Assembly (NCBI GenBank): GCA_024233865.1 | Contig: JACKPA010000007.1 | Span: 186,001-250,000, forward strand | DNA: 64,000 bases | From: Leptospiraceae bacterium | GTDB lineage: Bacteria > Spirochaetota > Leptospiria > Leptospirales > Leptospiraceae | Direction: 5' to 3' | Shown: positions 20,216 to 30,200 of the stretch, in pieces | Layout: every line of letters starts with the position of its first letter | Position numbering within the stretch: position 1 is the stretch's first letter | The notes under the pieces: model-generated | Seen by the model: the letters and a program-made list of their open reading frames with translations, nothing else | Databases searched by the model: none | What the model was told of the DNA's origin: nothing | Made by a program: the position numbers and the translations under genes

Positions 20216-20847
20216 TAATCCTTTCGCCCCCATTTTCCTTTTTTGATCTCATAGAATTCACCGTCTTCCACAATATTATAATAAACTTGCTTAACGTTTA
20301 GAATTTCTTTATCTAATTTTTTACCTTTTAGTTTTTTATCTTTTAATAAACTTATCTTTTTATCAAAGATTTCTTTCCTTGATTGGTTTACGAGAGATAT
20401 GAGATCTGTTATCCTTTTTTTATTTTCTGTAAATTTTTTATAATTTCGGGTAGATTTAACCTGTGGATTGATTTTTACAAATCCATCGATCCCTTCACCA
20501 ATATAACCCTTTTTTTTATAGTCCATAATTTCACCGGAAAAATAGGAAATAGTCCTTAAGGCATTATAGATTTCTCTGTCCATTTCTTCTTCGGGAATTT
20601 CTTCGTCCAAAACTTCTTTATCCCAAATTTCAGAGCCAGACGCAGAAGTCCTAATTGAGGAAATGATCCAACCGTCTCTTTCCAAGCTCTTATCTTCTCC
20701 TATCATTTGCCTTTCGGCAGCTGTTTGAGATTGTGTAAAAGTTATAGGAGGTGGTTTTAAGGTACAAAAATTTAAAAATATCACAGTTGTTAATAAAACA
20801 AACGTTTTCAATTTTATAACACTCCCATTCAATTTAATGCTCAACAT
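20215..20847 (-). CDS. DUF1318-like lipoprotein
   Basis: A 210-residue lipoprotein has a hydrophobic leader ending at VIFLNFC, followed by TLKPPPITFTQSQTAAERQM, IGEDKSLERDGW and ISSIRTSASGSEIW. This pattern is found in Leptospira lipoproteins with a DUF1318-like region (recalled, not searched). The C-terminal half is lysine-rich and helical. Its TAA stop shares a base with the start of the giant lipoprotein, so the pair form an operon. A shared envelope role is inferred from the coupling. It starts at ATG 20847, with no obvious ribosome binding site. Confidence 0.75.
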   Translation of the reverse strand: MLSIKLNGSVIKLKTFVLLTTVIFLNFCTLKPPPITFTQSQTAAERQMIGEDKSLERDGWIISSIRTSASGSEIWDKEVLDEEIPEEEMDREIYNALRTISYFSGEIMDYKKKGYIGEGIDGFVKINPQVKSTRNYKKFTENKKRITDLISLVNQSRKEIFDKKISLLKDKKLKGKKLDKEILNVKQVYYNIVEDGEFYEIKKGKWGRKD

Positions 20848-21130
20848 AGAGTGATTTTCGGATAAGAAATAAAAGAAATTCTTTTAAAATTAAGTGAATC
20901 CAATCATGTAAATCCCGAAAATCATTCTTATCATAGTATATATTGCACTAAAAGAGAAATTTTTTGTATAGCATTTTATAGTGTAAGAATTTTTTTTGTG
21001 GGTTTTCGGTATTTTCTCAAATTTTATAGGTAAGAAGCGAAATTTAAGTATTTGCAATATTTTATCCATGGTACAATAAGATTATGGATGCAGTAAACTC
21101 TGGAAAATTGCAATATCATCGTTTTTGGTG

Positions 21131-21338
21131 TATCACGTTCAAGCATACCCGAAGCTCCCGATAGGGAGTTTCACCGAGCAAGTGAGCTTTTACCACTGCA
21201 AGTGCTGTGACTGAGTAACTTCCAATCTTACGAAGGCACTGCACTTGCCTGGGAGAACCAAGGCTATCTCGGTGCAAGGAAGCAAACAATTTCCTATTTT
21301 GGTTTGCTTCCGCAGTGGGTATGCTTTGTTGTGCGATG
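21131..21338 (+). repeat. Branched palindromic element 1 (attC-like)
   Basis: The outer stem is GCATACCCG (21143) paired with GGGTATGC (21317). Inside lie a side hairpin CTCCC-GATA-GGGAG, a second stem CACCGAG/CTCGGTG, a second side hairpin GGAAGCAAAC/GTTTGCTTCC, and a central stem GCAAGTGCTGTG/CACTGCACTTGC. The right flank is GTTGTGCGATG, the reverse complement of the left flank of element 2. The 283 bases between the element and the gene at 20847 hold nothing recognisable. No gene is likely inside. Confidence 0.85.
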
Positions 21339-21374
21339 TGCTTTTGGTTTTGACTATTTAGTTTCATGTAATTT

Positions 21375-21761
21375 TTAAGAAAAAGGATTATAAACTTTTA
21401 GCTCTTTTATTTTCTTAAAGTCATCTTCATTTCTTGTAACTAAAGTAAAGTTATACATTAATGCTGTAGCTGCTATTATTGTATCTGGAGTCTTAAGATT
21501 ATTGTTTTGCTTTAATTCTATTGATTTAGACTCTATTTGATTATCTATATAAAATATCTTAGCTGGTTGTATAAATTGAGTAATTCTGTTTATATCTTCT
21601 TCTGGAATTTTTTTCCATCCTAACAACTCAATTTTTGTAATTGTCGAAATATTAAATGATTCCCTTAGAATACTTTCCACTTTTTCAACATGATTTTCAG
21701 GGATCATATCATTCAAGTAATAAATCAGAATGTTAGTATCTATTAAATATTGATCGTCCAT
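21375..21761 (-). CDS. vapC: VapC-like PIN-domain toxin
   Basis: This is a 128-residue PIN-domain ribonuclease. The acidic active-site residues are all visible: Asp8 (LIDTNILIYYL), Glu45 (ITKIELLGW), Asp93 (TPDTIIAATAL) and Asp113 (TRNEDDF). PIN toxins of type II toxin-antitoxin modules cut RNA when their antitoxin is degraded. The start overlaps the upstream antitoxin gene by 19 bases, the usual arrangement. The pair lies inside a segment bounded by two branched palindromes, and toxin-antitoxin modules are frequent in chromosomal integron arrays. The toxin family is secure; its RNA target is not known. Confidence 0.92.
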   Translation of the reverse strand: MDDQYLIDTNILIYYLNDMIPENHVEKVESILRESFNISTITKIELLGWKKIPEEDINRITQFIQPAKIFYIDNQIESKSIELKQNNNLKTPDTIIAATALMYNFTLVTRNEDDFKKIKELKVYNPFS

Positions 21762-21967
21762 TCTTCACGCATATTTTTTAATTCAATTTCAATATTAAGC
21801 TTTAAGTGGCGAAGCATTCCTCGGAAAGGTTTAGGATCATAAATTTCATTTTTTTGGTATTGTTTCTCTTGGATTGGTACAAATTTTTCTACTTTTTTCC
21901 AAATTTCATAAGGAATAACAGCATATTCAATTTGTCCTTGAAGATTGTATATGTAATTTAATTTCAT
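21743..21967 (-). CDS. Putative antitoxin of the VapC-like toxin
   Basis: The frame extends upstream to 22114, but the protein most likely starts at ATG 21967 (alternative 21973), giving 74 residues beginning MKLNYIYNLQGQIEYAVIPY. The C-terminal part is charged (MLRHLKLNIEIELKNMREEW), as expected of a toxin-binding tail. The gene directly precedes and overlaps the PIN toxin gene. The antitoxin role rests on this position; the N-terminus does not clearly match a named DNA-binding family. Confidence 0.72.
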   Translation of the reverse strand: MKLNYIYNLQGQIEYAVIPYEIWKKVEKFVPIQEKQYQKNEIYDPKPFRGMLRHLKLNIEIELKNMREEWTINI

Positions 21968-22365
21968 AATCATTATAATAATAGCATTTATAAAACAAGT
22001 CAATGATTTTATTAAGGTTCTCCAAAAAATAGCCATCAAAAAAACTTTTGATAATTGTAGCTCAAAATAAATGTCTACCTTAAAATTACTTGCCAAAACA
22101 AAAAGTTTTTCCATTATAATTTATGTCACATTTACCATGGCTAAATTATTGCAAGTAATCAACTTTCCATTAGTACCCGTTTATGGCTGGACATTGTAAA
22201 AAGAAAAACCCAAAAAAGATTAATATCTGAAAGTTCTTGTCCAACTTTATGTGGGTAGCCCATTTATTTGTAGCCTAACCCTCCTAACCCTATGTTATGA
22301 TATTTCCTATAATATAGGAAGAAAAATATACTTGCTTTATTTTTACAATAAGAAAGTTTTTGTGT
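21968..22365. other. Intergenic region between divergent antitoxin and lipoprotein genes
   Basis: About 400 A/T-rich bases between two divergent transcripts. The antitoxin frame stays open through part of it, but that extension lacks protein-like character. A palindrome-rich stretch around 22305-22325 (TATTTCCTATAATATAGGAA) could be an operator. No other feature was seen. Confidence 0.4.
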
Positions 22366-22683
22366 ATGCATAGAGATTTGATCATATTTTTTATTGCAGG
22401 AATGTTTTGTTTTAACTCATGTGCTACTAGATACATGAGTATGGTAGAACCATCCAAATTAACAGGCAATACTAAACCACATACAATATGGACTACGGGG
22501 TATCTTGTTGATATACCAATCAATTATAATATAAGATCAGCTGAATTATGTCCCGAAGGACGAATTGGTGGTATCCAAATGACTTATCCTTCAACTCCTC
22601 TTATGTTAGTAAATATTTCAGTATGTATTCTTACTTTGTGGCTCATGTGTCCACATACTATTGGTGTTGAATGCATAGATTAA
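22366..22683 (+). CDS. Small lipoprotein, Bor-like
   Basis: A 105-residue lipoprotein from ATG 22366 (a TTG six bases upstream is less likely). The leader ends FCFNSC, giving a lipidated cysteine. The rest, TIWTTGYLVDIPINY, AELCPEGRIGGIQ and a hydrophobic stretch before CPHTIGVEC, resembles the Bor-like lipoproteins common in Leptospira and lambdoid prophages. That similarity is from memory and moderate. It is the first of three overlapping small secreted-protein genes in the same cassette-like segment. Function unknown; surface or periplasmic location expected. Confidence 0.65.
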   Translation: MHRDLIIFFIAGMFCFNSCATRYMSMVEPSKLTGNTKPHTIWTTGYLVDIPINYNIRSAELCPEGRIGGIQMTYPSTPLMLVNISVCILTLWLMCPHTIGVECID

Positions 22684-22946
22684 AAACAATTCTTATCTTA
22701 TTTTTAATTGTTTTTCAATTTACTTGTTTGAAATTTTATTTACGTGATGATATAGATGAGTCACAAGTACTTATATTAACTAAAGATGACTTAAAGTGTA
22801 TCAAAATACAGACCGGTAAAAACGAGGCTTTTTATTTGGAAGATTGGTCATCTATATGTAAACAATTTGGTAGAAAAGAAATAGTGTATATTAAATATCG
22901 TTATAATGGGTTCATCTATAAATTAGACGAAATATGGTGCAAATAA
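22671..22946 (+). CDS. Small exported hypothetical protein
   Basis: A 91-residue protein starts at ATG 22671, overlapping the previous gene by 13 bases. The N-terminus is a leader with a possible lipobox (LIVFQFTC). The short mature part is rich in Lys, Asp and Tyr and has three cysteines. I recognise no domain. The overlaps on both sides argue that it is translated as part of a three-gene unit. Confidence 0.6.
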   Translation: MHRLKTILILFLIVFQFTCLKFYLRDDIDESQVLILTKDDLKCIKIQTGKNEAFYLEDWSSICKQFGRKEIVYIKYRYNGFIYKLDEIWCK

Positions 22947-23206
22947 TGAAATTAAAATCTTTTACTCTTTGTCTATTTTTTATTGGATGCTTTGCGACTC
23001 ATAAAGGATTGCCACCTTTAGAGAGTGAAAAATATTTTATAAAATCCAAAGGATGCGATGAAAAAGAAATTCTTGAATCAAAACAACAAAAATCAAAAGA
23101 AATAGAGGACAAAACAAAACATTATGATTATTACCCAGAATGTTGTAAACACTATCAAGTTTGTCCTCCCTGTAAACCTTCTTCTTCTTCTTGTTGTTGT
23201 AAGTAA
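22946..23206 (+). CDS. Small cysteine-rich lipoprotein
   Basis: An 86-residue protein starts at ATG 22946, sharing a base with the previous stop (TAATG). The leader ends LFFIGC, a good lipobox. The C-terminus is unusually cysteine-rich (YYPECCKHYQVCPPCKPSSS, then SCCCK), which could bind metal or form disulfides. I recognise no family. It is the last gene of the lipoprotein trio; the next feature is the palindromic element at 23355. Confidence 0.65.
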   Translation: MKLKSFTLCLFFIGCFATHKGLPPLESEKYFIKSKGCDEKEILESKQQKSKEIEDKTKHYDYYPECCKHYQVCPPCKPSSSSCCCK

Positions 23207-23354
23207 CAAAACACTTTCTTTATATAAATAGCGTATTGTTTCTTTTCGGTTAACAGATATAGAAGTAATCTAAATACTTGGAATGTATGCATATTTTGAT
23301 ATTCCTTTTTTCAAAAGCTTATTTTCTTTGTTAAGTAGCTAAAGCTTTTTAGCA

Positions 23355-23569
23355 TATCGCACAACGTTAGAGCATACCCGAAGCTGGCGATAGCCAGTTT
23401 CACCGAGCAAATGAGCCTATTCCAATGCAAGTGCTGTGACTGAGTAACTTCCAATCATACGAAGGCACAACACTTGCTTGGAGTTCCAAGCCTTCTCTCG
23501 GTGCAAGGAAGCAAGCAACTTCCTAATCTGGCTTGCTGACGCTGCGGGTCATGCTCCTGTTGTGCGACG
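23355..23569 (+). repeat. Branched palindromic element 2 (attC-like)
   Basis: Same architecture as element 1, but with different, compensated arms: first side hairpin CTGGC-GATA-GCCAG, second side arm GCAAGC/GCTTGC. The outer stem is weaker on the right (GGGTCATGC). Its left flank TATCGCACAAC pairs with the right flank of element 1, and its right flank GTTGTGCGACG pairs with the left flank of element 3. Apparent reading frames through it are unconvincing. Confidence 0.85.
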
Positions 23570-24508
23570 TTTTATTTCCTTCATTATTTCCTATCGTCAT
23601 AACTTAACCCTTTCTTTCATAAATAATTTTATTCTCGCACTTTTTGCAATAATTCTTTTGGGCTTTAGCTTACTTTCTACTCCTAATTTATCAGTTAAAG
23701 CCATCACCTTTCCTTATTATCAACTTTTTGCCTTCTATTATAGAACCCTTAATTTATCAGGTAGCTTACCACTAGGACTTGCTACCAATAAGGTCCATAA
23801 TTTTGCTTCTCATTACTTTCTACTCCGGATGTACCAGTTCAAGCACAATTCCATTCCTTCCATAATTTCAGCTATTAGCTTCTATGCCTAAGTAGTTAAA
23901 AAAAAGAAATTGTACATAAGGGTTTATAGGTTACAAAATTATAGCCAAATAATTTTAATTTTTTACAAAAACTTATGCTGTATTACTTATGCCCATAACT
24001 TTGCTTTTCATTACTTCCTAATCCGGATGTACCAATTCAAAACCCCACTCCATTTCTTACTATCAGTTTCTTTGGCTTTTGCCTATTAATGTTCTATTCC
24101 GGATTACTTAACTTTTCAGGTGGCTTATCTCTATGACTGGCTACCAATTATGCCCATTATATTGCTTTTCATTTTTACTTTCTTTTCCAGATGTACCACC
24201 TCAAGCACAATTACATTCCTTACATAATATCAGGTTCTTTGCCTATTGTTCCATTCCGGATTACTTAACTTATCCAGTGGCTTACTTTTTATACCAACTA
24301 CCAATAATGTCCATAGTATTGCTTTTCGTTACTTTCTACTCCAGATGTACCAGTTCAAGTCACCACTTTTTTAGCCTAATTCTATAACACTATGCCTAAT
24401 CTCCAAAGTCTGTACATCTTTTAGGCTTTAGCTTACTTTCTACTCCTTTTGTAACAATTCAAAATTCAACAAAACAAATCCGTTTATCGCTATCATTAAG
24501 CCAGAAAT
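23570..24508. other. Gene-free cassette-like segment with degenerate tandem repeats
   Basis: No convincing gene is present in this 0.94-kb segment between elements 2 and 3. A unit containing TTGCTTTTCATTACTTTCTA then CTCCGGATGTACCAGTTCAA recurs with changes at about 23801, 24001, 24161 and 24319 (spacing 158-200 bases). A nearby motif, GGCTTTAGCTTACTTTCTAC, occurs at 23662 and 24423. A stretch at 23919-23990 is shared with 32178-32240, in the gene-free segment after element 4. Confidence 0.65.
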
Positions 24509-24718
24509 GTCGCACAACGTTAGAGCATACCCGTAGTTGCCGATAGGCAATTACACCGAGCAATGGAGCTTTTACCAATGCAAGTGCTGTGACTGAGCAG
24601 TTTCCCATCAAGCGAAGGCACTGCACTTGCTTGGAGTTCTAAGCCTTTTCTCGGTGCAAGGAAGTGAGCTGTTTCCACTATGGCTCACTTCCGCAGCGGG
24701 TATGCTTTGTTAGATGCC
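24509..24718 (+). repeat. Branched palindromic element 3 (attC-like)
   Basis: The outer stem is GCATACCCG/CGGGTATGC. Its first side hairpin is TTGCC-GATA-GGCAA and its second GGAAGTGAGC/GCTCACTTCC; both differ from elements 1 and 2 with pairing kept. The left flank TGTCGCACAAC matches the reverse complement of the right flank of element 2. The right flank GTTAGATGCC begins the RHS segment and is repeated, inverted, at 31683 and at 11614. Confidence 0.87.
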
Positions 24719-24986
24719 ATTTGAAAAGCCTTAATTTTACGACAATAAAATACGAGTTGTAGATTGTATAAAGAAGTTGATAATTCCAGCTTTGATTAGA
24801 TGACACAAATAGAAATTTTTGAAAAACTTTCAAGCTTCAGTCTTATTTTGTATTTGATTTGTAATTACAACTCTCTTGTTTAACTATAACCAACAACTTT
24901 TTTTCTAAAGAAAATAAAAAAATTCTAAATACTACTTGCAAATTTATTTCCGTTTTCTTTATTTGGTTTGTGGTGAGTTTTTCTTA

Positions 24987-25079
24987 GAGAGAAGGTTATG
25001 AAAATTTCAAATATTTGTACCCCCCTTAAATCATTGCATAAAAAAGACATTAAGAATTATTTTTATTATACTTTTGCCT
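24987..25079 (+). promoter_or_regulatory. RHS start region with ribosome binding site, ATG and six-C tract
   Basis: A strong ribosome binding site (GAGAGAAGG, 24987-24995) precedes ATG 24998. The frame from this ATG reaches a TAG after about 31 codons. The frame of the RHS protein, including a conserved hydrophobic leader, lies one base away, with no ATG, GTG or TTG ahead of the leader. The switch point is a six-C tract at 25020-25025; five C would join the ATG to leader and SpvB domain. Copy 1 shows the same arrangement. Confidence 0.55.
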
Positions 25080-26939
25080 ATTTCTTTGCTTAGTAATACC
25101 GGAAGTCAAGTGGAACTACCACAATCCCTTCCGGAAGTGACAGTAGATGCAAATGGAAAAGCGAACATGGTAATTGACATCGAGCTACCCGCTTCAAATG
25201 CCTTTCAACCACAGGTTCAATTGGCTTATAACTCCAATACGGAAAACGGAATTTTTGGAGTCGGTTGGCAAATGCCAAGTTTACACACTATATCTCGCTT
25301 AGAAGTAGCCGGTGTTCATTATGATTCCGAAGATCGTTTTATCAGTTCACTTGGTGGAAAACTCACTTCGATACAGCCTTTGCAGGCTTACTCAGTGACC
25401 GATGGCTATTCTATCTTTACTCCTTCGGGAACATGTGGAGTTGGTCCTTGTCAGTGGACTGTAACGGATAAAAACGGCATAAAATATTATTTTGGTCATA
25501 CGGCAGATTCTCGAATTGAAACACTAAATTTGCCAACCGGAAAATCGGGTTCTGTCAAGATTTGGGCTTTGAACAAAGTCGAAGATCCTAACGGAAATTT
25601 TTATACCATATCTTACACCAAAGACACTTCCGGTTTTTATTATCCGAAAACAATTAATTATAGCGATAAAACGATAGAATTTACTCTTTCTACAAGAAGC
25701 GATACAAATATTGAATACGCAGAAAATATAAACTTAGGAATGAATAAGATTGTCACAGGAATTAAAATTACTTCCGCGGGTGAAACATTTCGAGACTATA
25801 CCCTTCACTATGAAGTCGGTAGTTCCAAAAGAAGTAAACTTTCCAAAGTCTCTTTGGCAGGTTACAAAGACTTATCTTTGAGTTATACGGAAACGGTTAA
25901 AACATTAAAAAAGTTAGATAATGTTTCCGGCTCTGTTCACTTGGACTATCGAGTTCCCTTTTATAACCAAGCAAAATGTGATGAGATCAAGTCTTATTGT
26001 GATTGCAGTGCCTCGTCTGCTTGTAGGGCAGCAGCAGCCAAATTGGGTAAGGACGTTCGGGAAGAATGTGCGGAAGGTGTTGCACTCATGGGAGACTATT
26101 GCATCTTAGGGATGCAGATGGGTCCGATGATCTTTATGGATGATGTAGACAAGGATGGAAAGACAGACCTCATCAAAATTACAGGTGGCAAAAACGACAA
26201 TCATATAAGCGTTGCCAAAATTACGGAAACACAATACCAAGAATATCCTGCTTCTCCTGCTTGGCAATTACGAATCAATTCCTTTGTATCTACTGCCGAC
26301 ATTGACGGTGACGGAGCAAAAGAACTATGGATTGCAGAAGAGAATGGCAAGACCCTAAAGATCGTAAAACCTTCTAACTACGTGTTTAACCAAGTCTCAG
26401 ACACCGGACTTGTAATCGACAATATCGGATACGACCCAAACAACATGAAGTTGACTTCCAATAATTTTGCCATTGACATGGACGCTGACGGTAGGACAGA
26501 CTTTGTAATGGTCTACGATTCTCCAAATGAAAATAAAACTCGTTTCAAAATCTACCTCTCCAACGGTACGGGTTTTAGCTCGAATCCTATTCAAATAGAA
26601 ACGGGTTATGCGGACAGTGAAAATAGTTTACGATTTTTGTCTGACATAGATTCCGACCAAAAGCCGGAATGGATAACTATAAACAAAAACAGCCTTGATA
26701 AAATGGTTGTGCATCGAATCGACATAACAACTGCTACGGCTTCTTCTTCCGAATATGGCTTTGCTCTTGGCTCTACAAACTACAAAAACGTCTCTTTTGC
26801 GGATGTGAACAGAGACGGAAAGGTTGACATTCTTGCCATTCTGGAGAATGGTGATGTGAGTGTATGTCTGTTTACAGGAGACGGTTTTACACAGGAGCGA
26901 ATGTCTCTAATTCTCTTAACCCCAAACCGCAATTTTTGA
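25074..26939 (+). CDS. RHS/SpvB toxin copy 2, N-terminal part (frame ends early)
   Basis: This frame encodes the SpvB N-terminal domain of Tc-toxin B/C-type proteins (VELPQSLPEVTVDANGKAN, VQLAYNSNTENGIFGVGWQM), then a cysteine-rich insert absent from copy 1, then FG-GAP/VCBS-like repeats (DVDKDGKTDLIKITG, DIDGDGAKELWIAE). It ends at 26939 because of a 2-base gain near 26892. A 1-base gain near 26962 restores the frame, which then runs to a TAA at 27237-27239. A further shift near 27170-27220 is needed to reach the downstream frame. The start used here is a TTG inside the leader; the true start is probably ATG 24998. It is a pseudogene unless the shifts are sequencing errors. Confidence 0.8.
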   Translation: MPISLLSNTGSQVELPQSLPEVTVDANGKANMVIDIELPASNAFQPQVQLAYNSNTENGIFGVGWQMPSLHTISRLEVAGVHYDSEDRFISSLGGKLTSIQPLQAYSVTDGYSIFTPSGTCGVGPCQWTVTDKNGIKYYFGHTADSRIETLNLPTGKSGSVKIWALNKVEDPNGNFYTISYTKDTSGFYYPKTINYSDKTIEFTLSTRSDTNIEYAENINLGMNKIVTGIKITSAGETFRDYTLHYEVGSSKRSKLSKVSLAGYKDLSLSYTETVKTLKKLDNVSGSVHLDYRVPFYNQAKCDEIKSYCDCSASSACRAAAAKLGKDVREECAEGVALMGDYCILGMQMGPMIFMDDVDKDGKTDLIKITGGKNDNHISVAKITETQYQEYPASPAWQLRINSFVSTADIDGDGAKELWIAEENGKTLKIVKPSNYVFNQVSDTGLVIDNIGYDPNNMKLTSNNFAIDMDADGRTDFVMVYDSPNENKTRFKIYLSNGTGFSSNPIQIETGYADSENSLRFLSDIDSDQKPEWITINKNSLDKMVVHRIDITTATASSSEYGFALGSTNYKNVSFADVNRDGKVDILAILENGDVSVCLFTGDGFTQERMSLILLTPNRNF

Positions 26940-27220
26940 AGACCGACAACAGCAACACCTTTTGCCGAAGAGCAGAACACAAAAGTTTTTGCTGACATCA
27001 ATGGTGACAGAAAAGCAGACCTTATTACTTTCAATGGCTCTACTATCTATGTTAGTTACTCTAATGGAAACGGTTATCCTCAGTATGACATGAGCAAAGA
27101 AGCAAAAGGTCTCTTCCAATTGGCAGACATCAACTCGGATGGAAAAGTTGACATCGTAGCTCTTGGTCTCAAAGAAGTTGTAAAGAAAACACCGTTTTTG
27201 TTCACCTTAGACTGGTTTTT

Positions 27221-30200
27221 GTGGAGTCAATGGACATAAACGAATACGACCCGGTAGGGAGTTTGGAAATTTTATTTAGCGACAAAGAAACGGAAGATTT
27301 GGTAGAAAGAGTCATTACAAATGACGGGAAAGAAACCAAGATTAACTATGAATTCAACCGAGACGTACCGGGAGCAGTCAAGCCGGAAACAGGAAATTAT
27401 CCGAACTTGCCTAATTTGTCAGGTGATCACTTGGTGACAAGTGTAGAGACAAATCCGGGTGACGGACTACCGATTACAAAAGAGACCTACCAATACAATG
27501 ATTCCAAAGTTCATATTGGGAATAATGACGAAATGGGACTTTTGGGATTTAAGTCTACAACAAAAGAAACGTCAGTTATCACTCCGCAAGGTGAAGAGAA
27601 AAAAGTCTCTACTCAAGTAACGGAATACAACCAAGCCGACCCTATCGAACTTGGCAAACCAAGCAGAGTCAAAACATACAACGCAACCGGAAAACTGCAA
27701 GACGAAGTTTCCATTCAATATGAAAAAGTCACAACACCAAACGGCACACTAACCCACAGAGTCAAATCTCAAAACGACACGATCTACGAAAACGGGAACT
27801 ACTTTTCCCAAAACACGATTTCTTACGAATACGATACAAACGGAAATGTTACAAAAGAAACTACGAACATTGAAGGAAACATAACGGAAGTTATAAAGTC
27901 GTATTCTCCACTGAATCAAGTTTCTACTTACACCAAAAAGTCAAATGGTGTAGTCATAGACAATAGAGTATACACTTACACAGGTGCAAACCTAAGCAGT
28001 AGTTCCGTAGAAATCCAACCCGGTAAGTGGGCAACGACCAACTTTGAGCATGATGATAAAGGAAATATCACGTCTGTCACAAATCCAGTCGGACAGGCAA
28101 CTACGATAACATACAACTCAAATTCCCAAGCTACGGAAGCAACTAACCATCTTGGTCATACCATCAGCTACAAATATGATTCCAAAACGGGTCAAATAAC
28201 CAAGAAGACTGACCCGAACGGAGGAGTAAGCGAAATTGAATTCGATGATTACGGCAGAATTACACTAGTCAGAAATCCAGGTGAATCCAATTGGAGTAAA
28301 AAAATCATCTACTCCAACTCTCCAAATAATACTTACGTGGAAGAAAGAGAAAGGATAGTAGACGCATCAGAAGGAGTAAGCATATTTCCTCTGCCACTGA
28401 TCGGTTCAAGTGAGACTTACACTTGGACGAGGAGTTACTTTGATAACGAAGGCAAAATTCGCAAAAAAGAAACATCCGGTAAAGATGGAAAGGTTTACAC
28501 AGAAGACTTTGTATACGACTATTTGGGAAGACTAATAAGTCAGTCCGACCCTTATATTTCCGGTGTGGAAACACCTAAATACACGACCTTAGAATATGGC
28601 GACTCGGAAGGCAGACTAACAAAAGTTACGAAACCTGACGGAAACGAAGTCACTTATTCTTACAATCACTTTACAGTCACCAAGACTTCTACAAACAAGC
28701 CAACCGAAATAGCAACAAGTAACGCACTCGGACAAGTTCTTCCTCAAACAATCGGAGACTTAACGACATCCTACACTTATAATGAAAGCGGTAGGGTTTC
28801 CGAAATAACCGAACCAAGCGGAAACAAGGTTAGTTTGGACTACGACAGAGCAGGAAATATTCTGACTAAAATGGATTCTAATTCGGGAAAAATCACTTAC
28901 ACTTACAATCTGATTGGAAACTTAACATCCACAAAAGATGCTCGTGGAGTTACGATCAAATACACCTATTACCAAGACGGTAGAATGCATAAATACAGTG
29001 CAAATGGTGAAGAAGTGGAATATTTCTATGACGAAAACCAAGTAAACGCCAAAGGTAAAGTCACAAAAATAAAAGACAGTACAGGAGAAGTAAAACTCGA
29101 ATACGACAAAAGAGGCAATGTTGTAAAAAGAACGCACTTGATAGAAGACTATGAAATCAAGTTTGAATACGCACACGATTCTATGAACCGAGTCAGACAA
29201 ATCATCTATCCCGATGGAACGATTGTCAGCTACATCTACAATGATAAAGAACTGGAAACCATCAAGATGCTACCAAATGACGGTAGATCGAAAGAACTCA
29301 AAATGCTTGGTTTCCAATTTGATGAAACCCAAAACAAATTAACAAAAACATTCGGAAATGGAGTTGTAACGGAATATGTTTTCGACCAATTAAGCGGATA
29401 CCTCACCTTTTACAAACTCACTACGGGAATGACAAAGAGAGTAGAAGAACACAAAAAGTATTTTTATGACAATTCCGGAAATATGACTACGATCAACGAC
29501 TTGGCAAATCCTTGGAAGTCGCAAACCTTTAGCTTTGACACCTACAATCGACTTATCAACTCAACAGGTAGTTATGGGGAGAGAAAATATACCTACACAA
29601 CAAACGGAAACCTAACCGAAAAAGGAGACATTACAATGCAATATACCGATACTGACCACGCTAACGCCGTCACATCCGTAAGGATTCCAAACCCAATTTC
29701 CAGCGTAACCGACACTTACGAGTATGACGCATCAGGCTACGTCCACAAACGCAACAACGACACATTCACACATGACGGGCTTGGTAGACTATCTTCCCTT
29801 GTAACAGGATTTGGAGAAGAGTTCAACTACTTCTATGATTACCGAGGTATGAGAAAGAAGAAGATCAACCACAATAAAGACGAAGTAACTTATTACTTTG
29901 AAGACGGACTCTACGAAATCCACGTTGCACCAAGCGTGTCACAACGCTACACCCTTTACGTCAAGAACGATAACGAACTCATTGCCCAATGGACAAGAAC
30001 GAATGCGGTATTACAAAGAGATAAATCAAGATTTCTTCCTTTTATTAACTTAGAAAATCAACAATACTTGTATGTCCTCTTGTTCTTGGTGGCTTGGTTC
30101 GGCTACGCTCACCAAGCGAAGAGATTTTTCCATGAACGTAGTGTCACCCTGAGCTTGTCGAAGGGTCGAAGGGAACGTTATATATTAGCTCTTTCTATAA

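Noticed and set aside
21116..21367. Minus-strand frame inside element 1
   Set aside because: It is a by-product of the palindrome. Similar accidental frames occur in element 4 (31566-31811 and 31723-31938).
23478..23891. Plus-strand frame of 137 codons overlapping element 2
   Set aside because: Its first third reads through the palindromic element and the rest through degenerate repeats; no ribosome binding site and no protein-like conservation.
23570..24508. CRISPR array
   Set aside because: The repeats are long, diverged and irregularly spaced, with no constant short repeat and no cas genes.
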